DNA from: Rachycentron canadum | Lineage: Eukaryota; Chordata; Actinopteri; Carangiformes; Rachycentridae | DNA length: 64,000 nt | Direction: 5' to 3' | NCBI GenBank assembly: GCA_038496675.1 | Contig: CM076659.1 | Coordinates: 11,138,338 to 11,202,337, forward strand | Shown: one piece after another, positions 36,701 through 49,352 of the stretch | How positions within the stretch are numbered: the stretch's first letter is position 1 | Layout of the letters: every line of letters begins with the position of its first letter | Translations under genes and position numbers: made by a program | The notes under the pieces: model-generated | What the model was told of the DNA's origin: nothing | Seen by the model: the letters and a program-made list of their open reading frames with translations, nothing else | The model's database searches: none

Positions 36701-37256
36701 GAAATAGTGGAGGAGAAAGAGATGGAGGAGAGGCCTGCTGGGAAAGGTAGAGATGAGCCCAACATGAATCCCAAACTGGACCCACCCAAGTAAGAAATAA
36801 AGCTCTTTAAAACAAGACTATCAATTATTTACATGGGTATACATACTATGAACATTGTTGCTCTCTTCTCAACAGTCGCCCTGACACCTCATTCTTCTGG
36901 TTTATGAGCCCTTGCAAAACAATGAAGTTCATAGTTTGGCGCAGATTCAAATGGATTTTTATTGCCGCGATTCTTCTTCTGCTGGTGATCTTGTTCCTTG
37001 GGATCCTGTTCTACTCTCTACCAGTAAGATCATACAGTTTGCTGATAATATCTTTATTTGATTGATTTTGAAACTGCCAGAAATTTGTTTTCTCCATCGA
37101 AACACTTGTAGTATTTAGTCTAAAATACTTTGATCATTTGCTGCCTTACGTTAAGTAATTCATTTTTAAATAGCTGTTTTAATTCAGTAACTCTGAAATA
37201 TATTCTTCTATTCACAGAATTACATCTCAATGAAGATTGTGAAGCCTTTCTCTTGA
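18711..37256 (+). CDS. myof: myoferlin, multi-C2 ferlin membrane protein, complete
   Basis: This gene encodes a tail-anchored ferlin for Ca2+/phospholipid-dependent membrane fusion, repair and receptor trafficking. It has 53 coding exons and 2041 aa (human 2061). Exons: 18711-18798, 19362-19417, 19554-19645, 21939-22047, 22235-22331, 22567-22736, 23071-23199, 23596-23658, 23759-23809, 23950-23980, 24090-24205, 24824-24950, 25037-25140, 25230-25298, 25412-25455, 25541-25623, 25706-25830, 25925-26038, 26299-26476, 26877-27001, 27105-27214, 27354-27546, 27703-27858, 27938-28069, 28151-28314, 28735-28849, 29735-29837, 29929-30068, 30157-30321, 30595-30682, 30889-30966, 31104-31285, 31389-31547, 31637-31738, 31941-32102, 32187-32352, 32444-32514, 32633-32647, 32736-32834, 33184-33312, 34013-34168, 34334-34425, 34545-34715, 34900-35048, 35220-35359, 35520-35608, 35683-35778, 35920-36061, 36173-36272, 36403-36596, 36680-36789, 36876-37023, 37218-37256. 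Approximate domains: C2A 1-100, C2B 205-300, FerI 300-370, C2C 370-470, FerA 660-730, FerB 780-855, nested DysF 870-1085, C2D 1115-1220, further C2 domains up to about 1900, and a membrane anchor at 2006-2028. Dysferlin was considered, but MLRVIVESAS and the whole length follow myoferlin. Confidence 0.97.
19108..19235 (+). repeat. 128-bp direct duplication, copy 2
   Basis: This is the same-orientation partner of 17622-17749 and lies in myof intron 1. Both copies begin CAGTGCTCAAAATAAATT and end just after AATGACACT. Confidence 0.9.
24292..24817. repeat. (CTCCT)n pentanucleotide satellite in myof intron 11
   Basis: Nearly pure CTCCT units run from about 24292 into a run of N and resume until about 24817, with a few TTCCT variants. 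The array ends 6 bp before the CAG acceptor of the next exon. Confidence 0.95.
24347..24741. other. assembly gap (395 N)
   Basis: This run of N lies inside the CTCCT array. Flanking myof exons join in frame and match human residue order, so no coding exon appears to be lost. Confidence 0.99.
32633..32647 (+). other. myof: 15-nt coding microexon of myof
   Basis: A five-codon exon (LNTEK) has a good acceptor (tttgcag) and donor (gtgagg). It restores the conserved LTEKEEE..VDWW sequence known from human myoferlin. Flanking introns are 118 and 88 nt. Confidence 0.85.
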
Positions 37257-37450
37257 GGAGCATTGCAGAGAAGCTGTCTGTCTTCATTACTCTTCAGTGT
37301 CACTGTTCCCCAGAAATATGTACTAAATGTAACTTCTGATGCCACTATAGCTGATTCATATTATCAGGTTACCGTATCTCTTGTATAGCAAATAATCTCT
37401 CTTATGATCAAATTTAGAAAAAAAATCAAAACTCTCAAGAATCAGATATT

Positions 37451-37456
37451 AATAAA
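37451..37456 (+). terminator. candidate myof polyadenylation signal
   Basis: An AATAAA hexamer lies about 195 nt past the myof stop codon. Confidence 0.55.
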
Positions 37457-37808
37457 ATCTTATAATTTTTGTATTTTATTATATTTCCCACAAGTGAGAA
37501 GTCTGTACTTGTTTGATAAGAATGGACATAAAATAATCAGTAAACATTAAATCTAAAAATACTCCTGTTGTGCCAAGATTAACTAAACCTATGCCATACT
37601 TTTATTCTCTATGTATGATTTTTTTTCTTTTTCTAATTAAAACAAAACGACTGGACAAAGATGGAGAACATTAAAGCTTAAACCAACAATTGTTTTGATT
37701 ATCAATACATTTGAGATCTTTTTAAAAAAAAAAAATCTGGTTAATTTAACTTATTTAAATTTCTTTGAATTTCCTAGTGTTTTTATTATTGAGCATGTTC
37801 TCTTCAAG

Positions 37809-37913
37809 ATGGTTAAAGCCTCCTTAAGGATTGCGACAGTGAACCGCTTTGCGACCCGGTTGCGAGGATACAAGATCCCAATCCCGCCTCCTATTCCAAG
37901 GATAGCCTTTTGA
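37809..37913 (+). other. small basic ORF of unknown status upstream of parg
   Basis: This is a 34-codon ATG ORF with five Arg, two Lys and no acidic residues. It starts like an amphipathic presequence (MVKASLRIATVNRF) and ends Pro/Ile-rich. It lies in the only CpG-rich patch between myof and parg. I do not recognise it. It could be an upstream ORF in a parg leader, an unannotated microprotein, or chance. Confidence 0.2.
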
Positions 37914-38805
37914 TTGCTCGGGATTTTCCTGCCGTCAAGGGGAAGCAGCTGCAACAACGAAGCGAAAATGAACCAATAACTGGACGATAACATTTGGAGT
38001 GATATGTGGTCTGGAAAGGAGTAGTTGCATGTAAAAATAAATATATAATTATGTAATGCATCTAACTCTGAAGTATTTCACAAAGACGGACAGGCTTGTA
38101 AGTTGTATCTCTTCGTTTTAATGGAGACAGCACTACTGCTATTTTGACCAGGTTGAATTACGTTGGTGCTCTCTACAATAATGAAAGCTAATAGCTAATG
38201 TATTGACTGTTAGCCAATCAAAGCTAAGTTAGCTTAAGATGACTTGTTCTTTGACCCGCAGGACGTCTTCGTATTGACGCTGTTAGCAAACAAGCCGCTC
38301 GGATTAATGATAGTGCCAAAAATAGCGTCGTATCTATGAGATTCTGTGAGGGTAACGTCTGAAATAACCTCTGAAGCTCGTTAGGCAGCTAGCTCATTGT
38401 AGGTTTGTGAAACCTCGATGCGCTGGCAGCCGAGCGTGTGTTTGCTTGTGTAAAATGTATCCTAACCCTAAGGTAAGAGGTTAAAATGACACCTGAAACC
38501 ATTGTGTGTGTCTAACTGTGGTTTGCCCCGGGGGACAGCTTACTGCTCAGCCTTAGTCGAGCAAGTGAACCAAATAAAGTTTGATCTTCAAGTTTAACTG
38601 TCTGTCCTCACCACAACAGAGTCCAGACCAGACATGAGCAAAACTTTATATACTGCTCAGTGTGAAGTCCAGAGAGACCACCATCATGTCTAGCTGTAGC
38701 ATGATTTACTGAGCATGGATAAAATGATGATGATGCTTTTCAATATCTAAATGTTTTTCTTCCTTAAGCAACTATCGTTGGTTCATCTTGTCTGACCTGT
38801 TAAAG

Positions 38806-40829
38806 ATGGATGAAACAATGGATTCTCAAAGAAGGTAAGGGAGAGAAAAGGACAGATGCTGATCTCATAAAGGTGGATTTTGGAGCCTGAGCCTTACTAT
38901 ATTACCTATCTTACCCTTTCTGTTGCAGTGTGACTGCTGAAGCCAAGCCAGAGGGTGTAAATTATGATGTTCCATCCTCAAAATTAACAGACGGAAAAGA
39001 TGAACTCTTTTGTGGAACACAAAATTCTGACACTACAAAAGACTCTGAAAAAAACACTAAAGATGGCACCGCATCTCAGAATTCAATGGACTGCGGATCT
39101 GCAGGTGGACTAGAAGAATCTGTCCTTGCTGGAAGCAAAAGTAACACAGCTCAGACACACTACCCCAATGGACAGAAATGTAAGAGGTCCACTTCACCAG
39201 GCCCCCACCCTGTTAAAACAACCTGTGTTGATTCAAATTCTCAAAATCCCGAACTCACCCTCTGTCTTAGTATCAGTCCCAGGAAAGGTGTAAGTACTCC
39301 CAATGATGTAGAGATGCTGAGCCCCGACAGCCCCATCTGTAAAACCATGCTCATCAACAGCTCTGCAGATAAGGATCGTGATAGCAGTGTTGGTGCAGAG
39401 GACTCTGGCTTTGCTAAAGCTCAGGTAGAGGAATCTCAGCAGTTTTTAAACAGCTCTGACTCTCGAAGTTCAGCCAAAGAAAGAGCCCATCTGGTTGCCA
39501 TGGGGACTGAGGATGCTGAGGTAGCAGAGTGCAGTGGCTCATCTAATGTGAGCCAGGACTTTGTTAGAAACCAGCCAGGAGCAATTTTCGAAAGGTATTC
39601 ACCACTTTTGTCTCTTTCAATAAGTGAATAATTTTCCTGTTGTTTCCTACCTCCACTATAATCACAGTGTTGTTTAGTAACTGTGCTATACTGACTTCTT
39701 CTGTCTTTTTTGCACAGTATTTCATTTGCATTGCATGGTACAGAAAAAAGGTGGCTGGGGACACCCATAGATGAGCTGAACAGAATGCCCCAGTGTGCCC
39801 CCCCTCTGTCACACCTGAAAGTAGTGCCTAACCACACTATCACAGTCAGGGTGAGTGAACAGCCACTTGTTTGTTTGTTTTTATATGTAGGTTTTTTTGT
39901 ATGTGGTATGTTGAGGAGAATACTGCAGTCATAAAAAGATTGTGAATGCAGGCATTATTGGGCATTGTGCTATGGGACTACACATGTTGTTTTGATAAGA
40001 GGAGATAAGATAAGTGAAAAATAGGTGTAAAAACAGACACTGGGGAATGAGTAAGAGGGATGCAGTGCTGGGCGGAGTGAAGTCATCCTGCATGATCCCC
40101 TCAGGGCCTCTTGTCAGTAAAGCTCCAATCAGACTGTGTCCTCCACTACTAGTCCCTCAGGACCAGTGTCAGTGCTGGTGTGTAGCAACTATGTGCTCTA
40201 ACCATCAACAGCCAGTGACACCCAAGATAGATTGTGCTCATCACCCTCTACATCACAAAAACTATAATACATTTTTAATTACTGTTTTTAAGAAGTCATA
40301 CAGCTGTCTGAACAGCTGTCAAGTGTTTAGTCAGCCAGCAAAAGAAGTTATCTAGTTTTTATCTAATGTAAAGACATTTGGTGTCACTTCCCATTTCTTT
40401 TCCCTGTTACAGACAGATCTCCTCAGAGAGGGAGATGTCCCTGTCCCATACCCCACTAAATTCAAAGATGTGTGGGATGATATGTCAGTGAAGATGCCCT
40501 GCTCTGAAAAGAACCTGTTTCCTATGGAGACTGAGGTAAACTAGTTGTAGCTTCCATTAGAGCTTGCTGCTATGATATAAAAAGTTGGTTAGTAAGATTG
40601 TTATTGTTATTGTCATGTAGGATGGAGGTGGTGTCCAAAGTCGGTGGGATTTGATCCAGACGGCCCTGCGGGGAGGGTTCAAAAGTTCTCTTGATGTGAG
40701 GGTAAGACAACTATGCTCAGCTAGACTTGACTGTATTTGGCAAATATTCTTTATGCCCACACTTATGAATAAATGTAAAGAGGTGTTTACATTATTAAAA
40801 AAAAAAAAAATATATATATATAGAAAAAT

Positions 40830-40871
<42 letters not shown>

Positions 40872-43800
40872 GCGCATGTGTTGTTTTGAAGTTTTCATTC
40901 ACCATTGAAGCCAAAACCTAGAAAAACAGCTAATTGTCTCAATCACCTCAAAGCTTTGCTTTTTCTGTCCACAGTAAAATGTGAGACTCTTGTTTTCACA
41001 GTTATCTACCCTGTATGCATCTATGCCATTTTAGTTTGGGTAGATGTCAAAAGCAGAAAGGAAAAAACACCTGTTCAAATTTAGCCTTTGCAATAAAATT
41101 GGAATGTTCCTCCTGAGAATTTCTGCTCATACATTATTTCAATTCAACTCAAAATTCCACAAACAGCCACATGGTGGCAGAGTTTGCATCAATTACAACT
41201 GGTTACTGTTACTTAAGAGAAGACTTTTTTTCTATGAGGTTATGAGGTATTTAAAATGAGTCCTCTATGACTAACTCCTGATTCTCCACTTCAGGATGCA
41301 ATATTGAGATACAACACAACCCATGCAAAGAAATGGGACTTCACTGCTCTGAACCTTCTTTGTACAGAGGTAAGCTATCTTGGACATAGGAAGCTTAAAA
41401 TTAGTTCCTCAATGTCTTCTGACCACAGTGTTTCTTTACTAAACATGGAGCATGGTAAATCCACCCATCCATTATCTATACTGCTTAACCGTCAGGGTCG
41501 TGGGGGGGCTCCAGCCAATCCCAGCTGACAGTGGGTAAGGGTGGGGGCACATGCTGGACATGTGACCAGTCTATCACAGGGCTGACATATATGGACGTAC
41601 AGACACCAACATCTATTCACATTCACGCCTCACACTCATCGGCAATTTAGAATCACCAATTAACCTAAACGTGCATGTCTTTGGACTGTGGGAGGAAGCC
41701 AGAGTACCTGGAGGGAGCCCATGCAGGCACAGGGAGAGTCCCAGGCCTGGGGTTTGAGCCCACAACCTTCTTATTGTGAGATGTTAACCACTGCACCACT
41801 GTGCAGAGCATGCCTGGAGCATGAAGAAAGTTTTTTTTTTTTCCTAATTTGTGATATAACAGCCTTTCATATTTGTAATTTAAGATAACTGACATACAAA
41901 TAAACAAAGTCATTAGGGAAATACAGCCAGTTGTGCGTGACGGTTCTGTAAGCAAGCTTTGTCGAGTTTGTTTGACTCAACACAATTAACTATGTACCTT
42001 AATGAAGAATGGAGCCAGAGTTGTTATAGTGAGGGGAGTCTGCTCTCGTCTGTTAGGCTGCAAGCCCATCGGTGTGCGTCGTCCCCTTCCATTACCTGGG
42101 AGTCTCACAGGAACAAATATGCATCATACAGTTAGGACAGATGAGCTCAGAGCATGACGGCAGCAGCTGTTGCAGGTGAACTAAGGGATTGTCTTTCCAT
42201 CTTTCTTTCTTTTTGTCTCCTTCCTTCCCTGTCTTTTAACAGGCCTTATTTTCTGTTGAGACAATTACAGACTTTAAATACATACCTGTTGATAAACAGA
42301 CTTAGGTGGGATCAACCTTTGCCATCTCTGAAGGTTATGAGATTGCATATCTAAGCGGTTTTCATACAGTCTAACGGGTTTTCATACAGTCTAACAGTTT
42401 TATACATTCATGATGAAATTCTCTCTGGGATGTTTACAGATACATTTCTTGGAAATGAGTCTCCATATTGACTTTATTACCACCAAAATTGGCTAGAAAA
42501 AGAAGACCGTCTTTGAATAGATGGCAAATACAATTCAGTTTGAAGCATGCTTTGGTTACATATATTAAGGGAATTATTTGGTTTATTGTCAAAATCTTCC
42601 TAAGAAACCTTTGAGATGTCTTGGTTAAAGCCATAAGAAACAAGATCATTATCCTAATGAAATTCTAACAATTAAGGGGGAGTATTTCATACTTATTGCA
42701 GCCTGGTCAGATTGGTATATGAGCCTGATGTCCATCCTTTCTCATCAGTGATTACTCAGCTAAATTCAGTCCATTTTAAAATGGTCTCTTTTTCTTCTCA
42801 AATAATTTTCAGAGTAGCTTAATACGGAGAGCTCAGTAGATAAATATCCACCCAAGACTTTTTATAGCTTTATTCAGTTTAATTAAAAAGATCCATTAAA
42901 GCTGTAAGAATGCTAAGCAAGGCCAACAAGAAAGTTGCCCTTCCAGAAGTCTAGTGCGTCAGCAGCTCCAACTGTCCATTCACTGAGCCCTGAGCTACAG
43001 TGTTTCCCCCCATTTCTTCATGTCTTTGCTGCTGATTCATTTGCCAAGGGAGGGTGGTGCTCACAGAATAAGGGCAAGTCAAGGTTTGAATACATAAAGT
43101 TGTTAATGGAAGCCAGCATTTTATACTATGTGCATTTAGTACTAAATGGAAATAGATACATTCATGCAGATACAGAATACCTACTGGTTGCCTCTATTCT
43201 CTGTCATTTTAATGTCTATCTGTTGATGGATGTGGTATGAGGGAGCATTTGCAAACACTGGCGCAGCAATGATTAACAGCTGCCATTCCACAGCAGACAT
43301 GCATCATCCAAAGTAATTTGTCATTGACACACAGTCTAATGTAGTAAAGAATCACATGGACAGAGTTTTCAGCCATATCCACTGGTGGGTCATCCACCTT
43401 TATTTCTTGCCTGCAGTTCGTTGTGAGTTTGAATCCTAATTGTTGCACTCCTCAGCCAAGAACACTTAATTAAATCTAGAACAACATTTATGCAGCACTG
43501 GGGTAATTGTCATGAAGTACATTGCCCCTGGCCCAATGATTGACACTCTGCTCAAACTGTAATAGCCATGGGGGGTTATCCAAATGAGGGCTTGTCTGGA
43601 AATTGTCTTTGCGTTTCTCCCCTGCCAAATGAAACTGTCACTGTGTCATTTCCTGATGAACGTCTGAGGGCTGAGTAGGGAAGCAGCCCATGAGTAAGTA
43701 CAGCTGATGTTCCAGTGATACATGAACATTCAGCAGCAAGACAACAACATACTGTGTCCCTTTCAGTTCCGTTTTAGTTATGACGCATGTTTGGCTTCCA

Positions 43801-46800
43801 TCTCTCTCTCTCTTGCACGATTTTAAAAAGTAATCAAATGTGACAATTTGCTCAGAAGACCTCTAAATAAAAAAACAAATTAAATAAAGATGTGCTCAGG
43901 TTGAGCTGCCAGCAAAAGAAAATAACTTGTAAAGATCAGACTGAATGGAAGAAGACCGTAATCGATCATTAGCCTGTGTAATGGTAAATCTGGACTGGAG
44001 CTGGAGCTCTGTCGGTCATATGTATTGATGTGAAAGGTAGAGGTTGTGTGTGCAGCCCAACCTGTGCGTTGCCATTGTGGCCAGCTGCTGTAACTGTGAG
44101 AAGGCTGGCGGATCATCTTTCTGCCCTCATCTTGCTGCATCACCAACTACCATCTATTAGTCCCACAGGAGCGCTTTATGATGTCTGCCAGCTCATTACT
44201 TCTGACAGCATTTAGTCAGACCTGCTCTGCAGCCATATAAATGCCCCTAGCCAAATCACCCACCAAAGACTTCCTGTTGGAAATCAAGCAACCCTGCCAC
44301 TCTCTCCACAATTGCTCGTTTGCATTTGCTCCAGAAGGTCCATTTAATCAGCACAAGCTCCCCCTGCTTACCTTGATAGAATAAGGCAAGTGATTGATGA
44401 CAATGACATTCGAAGCCAATACACTCATAAGTGATTGCGTTGTAAATCTGGGTCTATGATGGAATAACTGGGTGTTTATTTTAGAGGGAATTGCAGATGG
44501 ATGCTGAGGTAAGCTATAGGCTGAAGTATGGATGCCTCAGCTGTGGTGGGGACGGTCCTAGATTGATGGTAGTTTCCTCTGAAACAGGTTCTGTGTAGTG
44601 AGCAGCTCTGCAGCATTTATTCTTTCACTGCTGAAATGTTGGGATTATTGATATCTGAGGAGTGGGATTTCTCTCTAGAACAACAATAAACCCCTGTTAC
44701 TGAGTTTTCTGGTTGGATATGAGATTGTCCTCAGATATTGGTTACTGGGAGGTTTCAGACAATGTTTAGCTGTTATTACACCATTTAAACTTTTCATCAA
44801 ACAGTCACTTAGTCCTCATGTACTTCAAGACCTTTCTTTCTCTTTGTCTTAAGACAATGATAAACACCCCCAAAAATTATTATGCAGGTGGAGATTTTAG
44901 GACTGTAAAAAGAGATGTATGTAATGGATACAAAGTTAGGAATTAATGAACCCACGTTTCAGAGAAAATGCAGTAAATGCAATAAATGCAGAGTAATTTG
45001 AATGTATAAACAAAAGATATATTGCATATAGACAATTGACAAGATTCACCTTTTCATGTGCTTTTGACTTCAATATTTTTGTGGAATATACATTTTATTT
45101 CACATTTCTGATCCAAAAATGAAAGGTGTTACAAACCAGTCACTTCAGATCTCATCAGTCACTCTGACTGTTGGCTCTGTGTAACTGCCTGCCTAACTAG
45201 GCAGTTGGCTCCACAGAGATATCCCATTTAACAATAGTTCTGCCTGTGTGTGTGTGTGCCCTTCTCCCCAGTGTCTTGAGCATTGTGAGGCGCAACACCT
45301 GTTTGAGGTCATTTTACCTGCTATGGTCGACCTGGCACTCAGTGCTCCTCGTCTCTGCACTATGGTAAGTGCTATTTTTACTATTTTTGAATATGCACAC
45401 AGTGTATGTTTATGGGGTAGACTGCTGGATTGCAGATTGCAATGGGTTTAAAAAGTCAAGAGTTCACCAGTGGTGAGGTAGATAGGAAAAAGGCTGAGTG
45501 TTTGCAGTTAGCAGGGATGGGAGGCAAAGAGTTAGATGGTACATGTACAGGATCAGCTCATGAGTTACAACTGCTGGATAATGAATTCCCCTTTTTTGGT
45601 TCACATCAAGAACTGCTTCATTAGAAAAGAAGACTGAAAGTGGAGAGGTCTGTCCCATGTCCTGTCATTCAGCTGATGTGTTAAGCTTGTGCACTTGAGA
45701 AAATTCCACTTACTCTTTGCATTCAGTGCTCCACTAAACTGGAACTGGTTATGAATTTTAAAATTCAGTATATTCCTTTGGACCCACACACTAGCCATTC
45801 CTCCTCTGTGCAGTATATTTTGGGAAACAGGGTTTGATATCACCCTCATCAAACCTCAGAGGCCCTCCCTTTTATTCACATTAAATGGAGCTGATCCATG
45901 TCAAATCTTTTAAATGTCATCCCCATTTGTCTTCATTTTTGTTCTCGGCCATCAATTATAGCAATGCAAGAATTTCAAGATTGGCATTTTTGTAATTCAC
46001 TTATCTATTTCAGAGTCTACAGTTTGATTTAATAAAGTTAATTCTGCTCCCACTCTAGGGCAAGATAGGAAAATCCCTCTAGTTGTTTTTGGAGACAGAA
46101 ATTACAGGCAGAACATAATGAATCCTCAGTTACAAATTTCTGGCACAGATTTCACCTCAGAATCATTTGTAGCCATTCGGCAATGAAGCTTTTCTGACTC
46201 CCCGTTTTGTTTTGCAGTATTAAGCATCAAGGCTAATGTTTATGTGTGTGTTATTAGAGCTGGTATTGATCTGCTAACTTGGCAGCCTTGGGAGGCTCTT
46301 TAGCTCTAATCACTGAAGATAGATGGGACTCGTGTGTCTGACTGAACGAACCTAGGGGAGAACAAGAAAACCAGGACCTTAATTACTGCCACCCATTTAC
46401 CTAATGGAACTCTCCTTGTCTCCTCTGCGTGCTAGATTGCTAAACTAATTATCTACCCCCATTATCCCTCAGACCTACTGTATTGCACCCATGTGACCTT
46501 GTATGTTCCTACAGCATCTGTGCCTGTGTCCCTACATTTCCCATTCTGATTACCTGCCAATCCGATTTTGTCTCTTTGCTTTGACTCCACATGTTTATTT
46601 TATTCTGTGTTTTGATTGTAATATCAGTCTCTTTTTCCTCTTCCTCTTTCCTTCTTTTTTTTTAGCCAATTCCTCTGCTGAAGTGCAGGGTGAACCATGC
46701 CCTGACTCTGTCTCAGGACCAAGTAGCCTGTCTTCTGGCCAACGCCTTCTTCTGCACATTTCCCCGACGCAACTCCCGCAAGTCAGAGTACTGCAATTAT

Positions 46801-49320
46801 CCTGAGATCAACTTCTACAGGTAAAAGGCACATAGTCGCTCATGGAAGACTGGAGAGACACAAACCAGTGATCAGTAGCCCACAGGAGTAATTGAGTGAA
46901 GCTGCGGCTGTTAGTATTTTATTTACAAAATGAGATTTGTCCCTTGAGTCTTTTGCTGAGTCCCTTTGTAGGCCATTACTTTCATCAGGAATAGATGTCA
47001 GCAGACGCAGATATTGATCCTTAGTTACCCTCATTGGTCTGTGCGCAACAAGGAGCTTACTATGCTGTTGGACAGGAGCACGACTACACTCATTGGCATC
47101 ATGACACCTTTCTCTTTCCTTCAGCGATGGTACCTGTTGACCAGGTTTTGTTGGAATAAAATTGGGACAGGTTTTCTCAGTGTTTTCAGTTGTGTTATTT
47201 ACAGTGGTTGGGCATCATACACATTCAAAGATGTATTATTTTCATGATTAAGCACAGTTATCTATGACAATCTTGTTGAATTTTGATTGAGTAACTCTGT
47301 AGTGATCCTCACATTCAGAGAAAACTAAACTGATTTCCATAAGGGGGCACTACTGCCTTGGAAACTCCTAATAGATGCATCATATATTTTTACTGAAGCT
47401 TCTACCTCTATAGTGAGCATGCAGTAACGCGAGTGAGAGATTTATGTGCGTTTTTTTTTTTTTTTTTTTTTTTTTTAACTTACATGCAGTTAAATTGGAG
47501 CTGGCTGTTAAGGAGTCACAGCTTGTGGTCTCATCTGTCTTTTGTCAAAGGCCATAATTACTTGTTTTTTCTATAGTTGTGCTGTAACTTCCTCTGTCAC
47601 CTTATAGACTTGAGGATGGGACTGTGGGCAGAGAATCTCTCTGTGCTCCATGTTTGTGTTATTTCTTTATGTGGGGGTGGAACATTCAGAGTAGGAGTGT
47701 TAAATTGGTGTTCTCTGGTTCTACCTACTCACAACCAGTGGTCTGTTGAGAAACCCTTTGGTAGCAAATTGAAACAAATAGTTTTGATAGAGTGTTTGAA
47801 AGTGCACACCTGTCTTAACTCTCTCTGGTCTCTCATAATCTTGTGGTGTCACTTTACTTGAAAAGGGAGGAAGTGATGCATGAACGTGCTCTGGCCCATG
47901 CCTGTGAGAGCGATGGCTGTTACACTGTTGTGTCTGAAGTACACAACCTCTGCTCTGCTGGTGTAACCTGTGGCAGACTGCAGCATAAGGTGAGGAAGTA
48001 TTGCACCTAGATTATCTGTTATCACGTTTGTCTGGATGATGACTTTGTTAATGAGGTTCAGCTTGTTCTATGCTGCAAAAATACCTCATTGTTTTCATTT
48101 GTCTTGTTTTGTTGGTTCTGCACAAGACATTGGATGAGATGACTTCTAGCAGATGTTGACATATTTAGGTATTTTCATAGCTGATGAAAGGATGGAAAGT
48201 TGAGCTTTTGTTTATGGGTGAGGTAGAGTTGGAGTTAAAATTTGATTCTGTAACTATTTATGGACTGTAGGCACCTGTGCATACACCGAGCATTGTTCAG
48301 ATACTCCTGGATTTCTTTGATGCACTGTCTTCATTTGTGATTTGTGAAATATCCTTTGGTATTTTCGCCTGGCATACTGGAGATGTCTGGAGTTTGCTAA
48401 TACCTTATTATGATAGTACTCTTTGCAGAACACGAAGGCTAGGTTTAGTAATATATAATTTTGCTATTCCCTGCAATCTGCATGGGCTCTAACTGCTATT
48501 CACAGTCTAATTATCCATCTGCTCTTCCTTGGGGGTTGAGCAGTATTATTCTATGAATCCCAAGGACAGTCATATTGATTATCTGTGATTTGGTCCATAT
48601 TCCCTCCTTTAACTCCCTCTTTTTATCTGAACCATTATCATACTCTCACAATCAGTCATCTGTGTGCATGATATCTGTCTCCACATCAAACGGCGGGGGT
48701 AGGCTAAGTGAAGAAGCCCCTGTAATAATGTAAGCATTGATTCCAGTTGCAGGGCTGGCTGTTTCAGACTCATGCCAGTACTTGGATTCAGGCACTTGGG
48801 CCTGCCTTAACTATCAGCATGTTGGCCTGCAGCAAAATACAGGAAGGTACAAGAGGGAGAAAAAAAGTCTTGGTGTTTCTGAGAAGATGAGACAAGACAA
48901 CCAGTGCAGTCTAAAATGGGCCCTGGATCGTTANNNNNNNNNNNNNNNNNNNNNNNNNNNNNNNNNNNNNNNNNNNNNNNNNNNNNNNNNNNNNNNNNNN
49001 NNNNNNNNNNNNNNNNNNNNNNNNNNNNNNNNNNNNNNNNNNNNNNNNNNNNNNNNNNNNNNNNNNNNNNNNNNNNNNNNNNNNNNNNNNNNNNNNNNNN
49101 NNNNNNNNNNNNNNNNNNNNNNNNNNNNNNNNNNNNNNNNNNNNNNNNNNNNNNNNNNNNNNNNNNNNNNNNNNNNNNNNNNNNNNNNNNNNNNNNNNNN
49201 NNNNNNNNNNNNNNNNNNNNNNNNNNNNNNNNNNNNNNNNNNNNNNNNNNNNNNNNNNNNNNNNNNNNNNNNNNNNNNNNNNNNNNNNNNNNNNNNNNNN
49301 NNNNNNNNNNNNNNNNNNNN

Positions 49321-49352
<32 letters not shown>

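Larger units (their letters stand above)
37257..38805. other. myof 3' UTR and parg promoter/5' UTR region
   Basis: The myof 3' UTR runs to about 37475. A CpG-containing block at 37800-37990 carries a basic 34-codon ORF. From 38160 to 38400 there are TAGCTAA/TTAGC motifs and a CCAAT box (near 38213), suiting a parg promoter. A possible 5' UTR donor (CTAAG then GTAAGA) is near 38472, and a possible acceptor (CTTAAG) before 38769 gives a short leader to the parg ATG at 38806. Confidence 0.45.
41370..45271 (+). other. parg: parg intron 6 (3.9 kb)
   Basis: Apart from the dispersed repeat and a 20-bp tandem duplication, I see no exon, RNA gene or convincing ORF. The long unannotated sequence at 42700-44700 could contain conserved non-coding elements, but that needs alignment to other fish. 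Confidence 0.6.

Noticed and set aside
38930..39631. Start of parg placed inside the 666-nt exon
   Set aside because: A better ATG at 38806 lies in a short upstream exon whose donor phase (AG/GTAAGG) matches the acceptor at 38928.
41665..41955. 96-codon minus ORF
   Set aside because: Most of it is the reverse strand of the dispersed fish repeat at 41465-41806.
45430..45624. 64-codon ORF in parg intron 7
   Set aside because: It looks codon-like but has no acceptor in phase with exon 7 and no recognised motif. parg exons 7 and 8 join cleanly without it.
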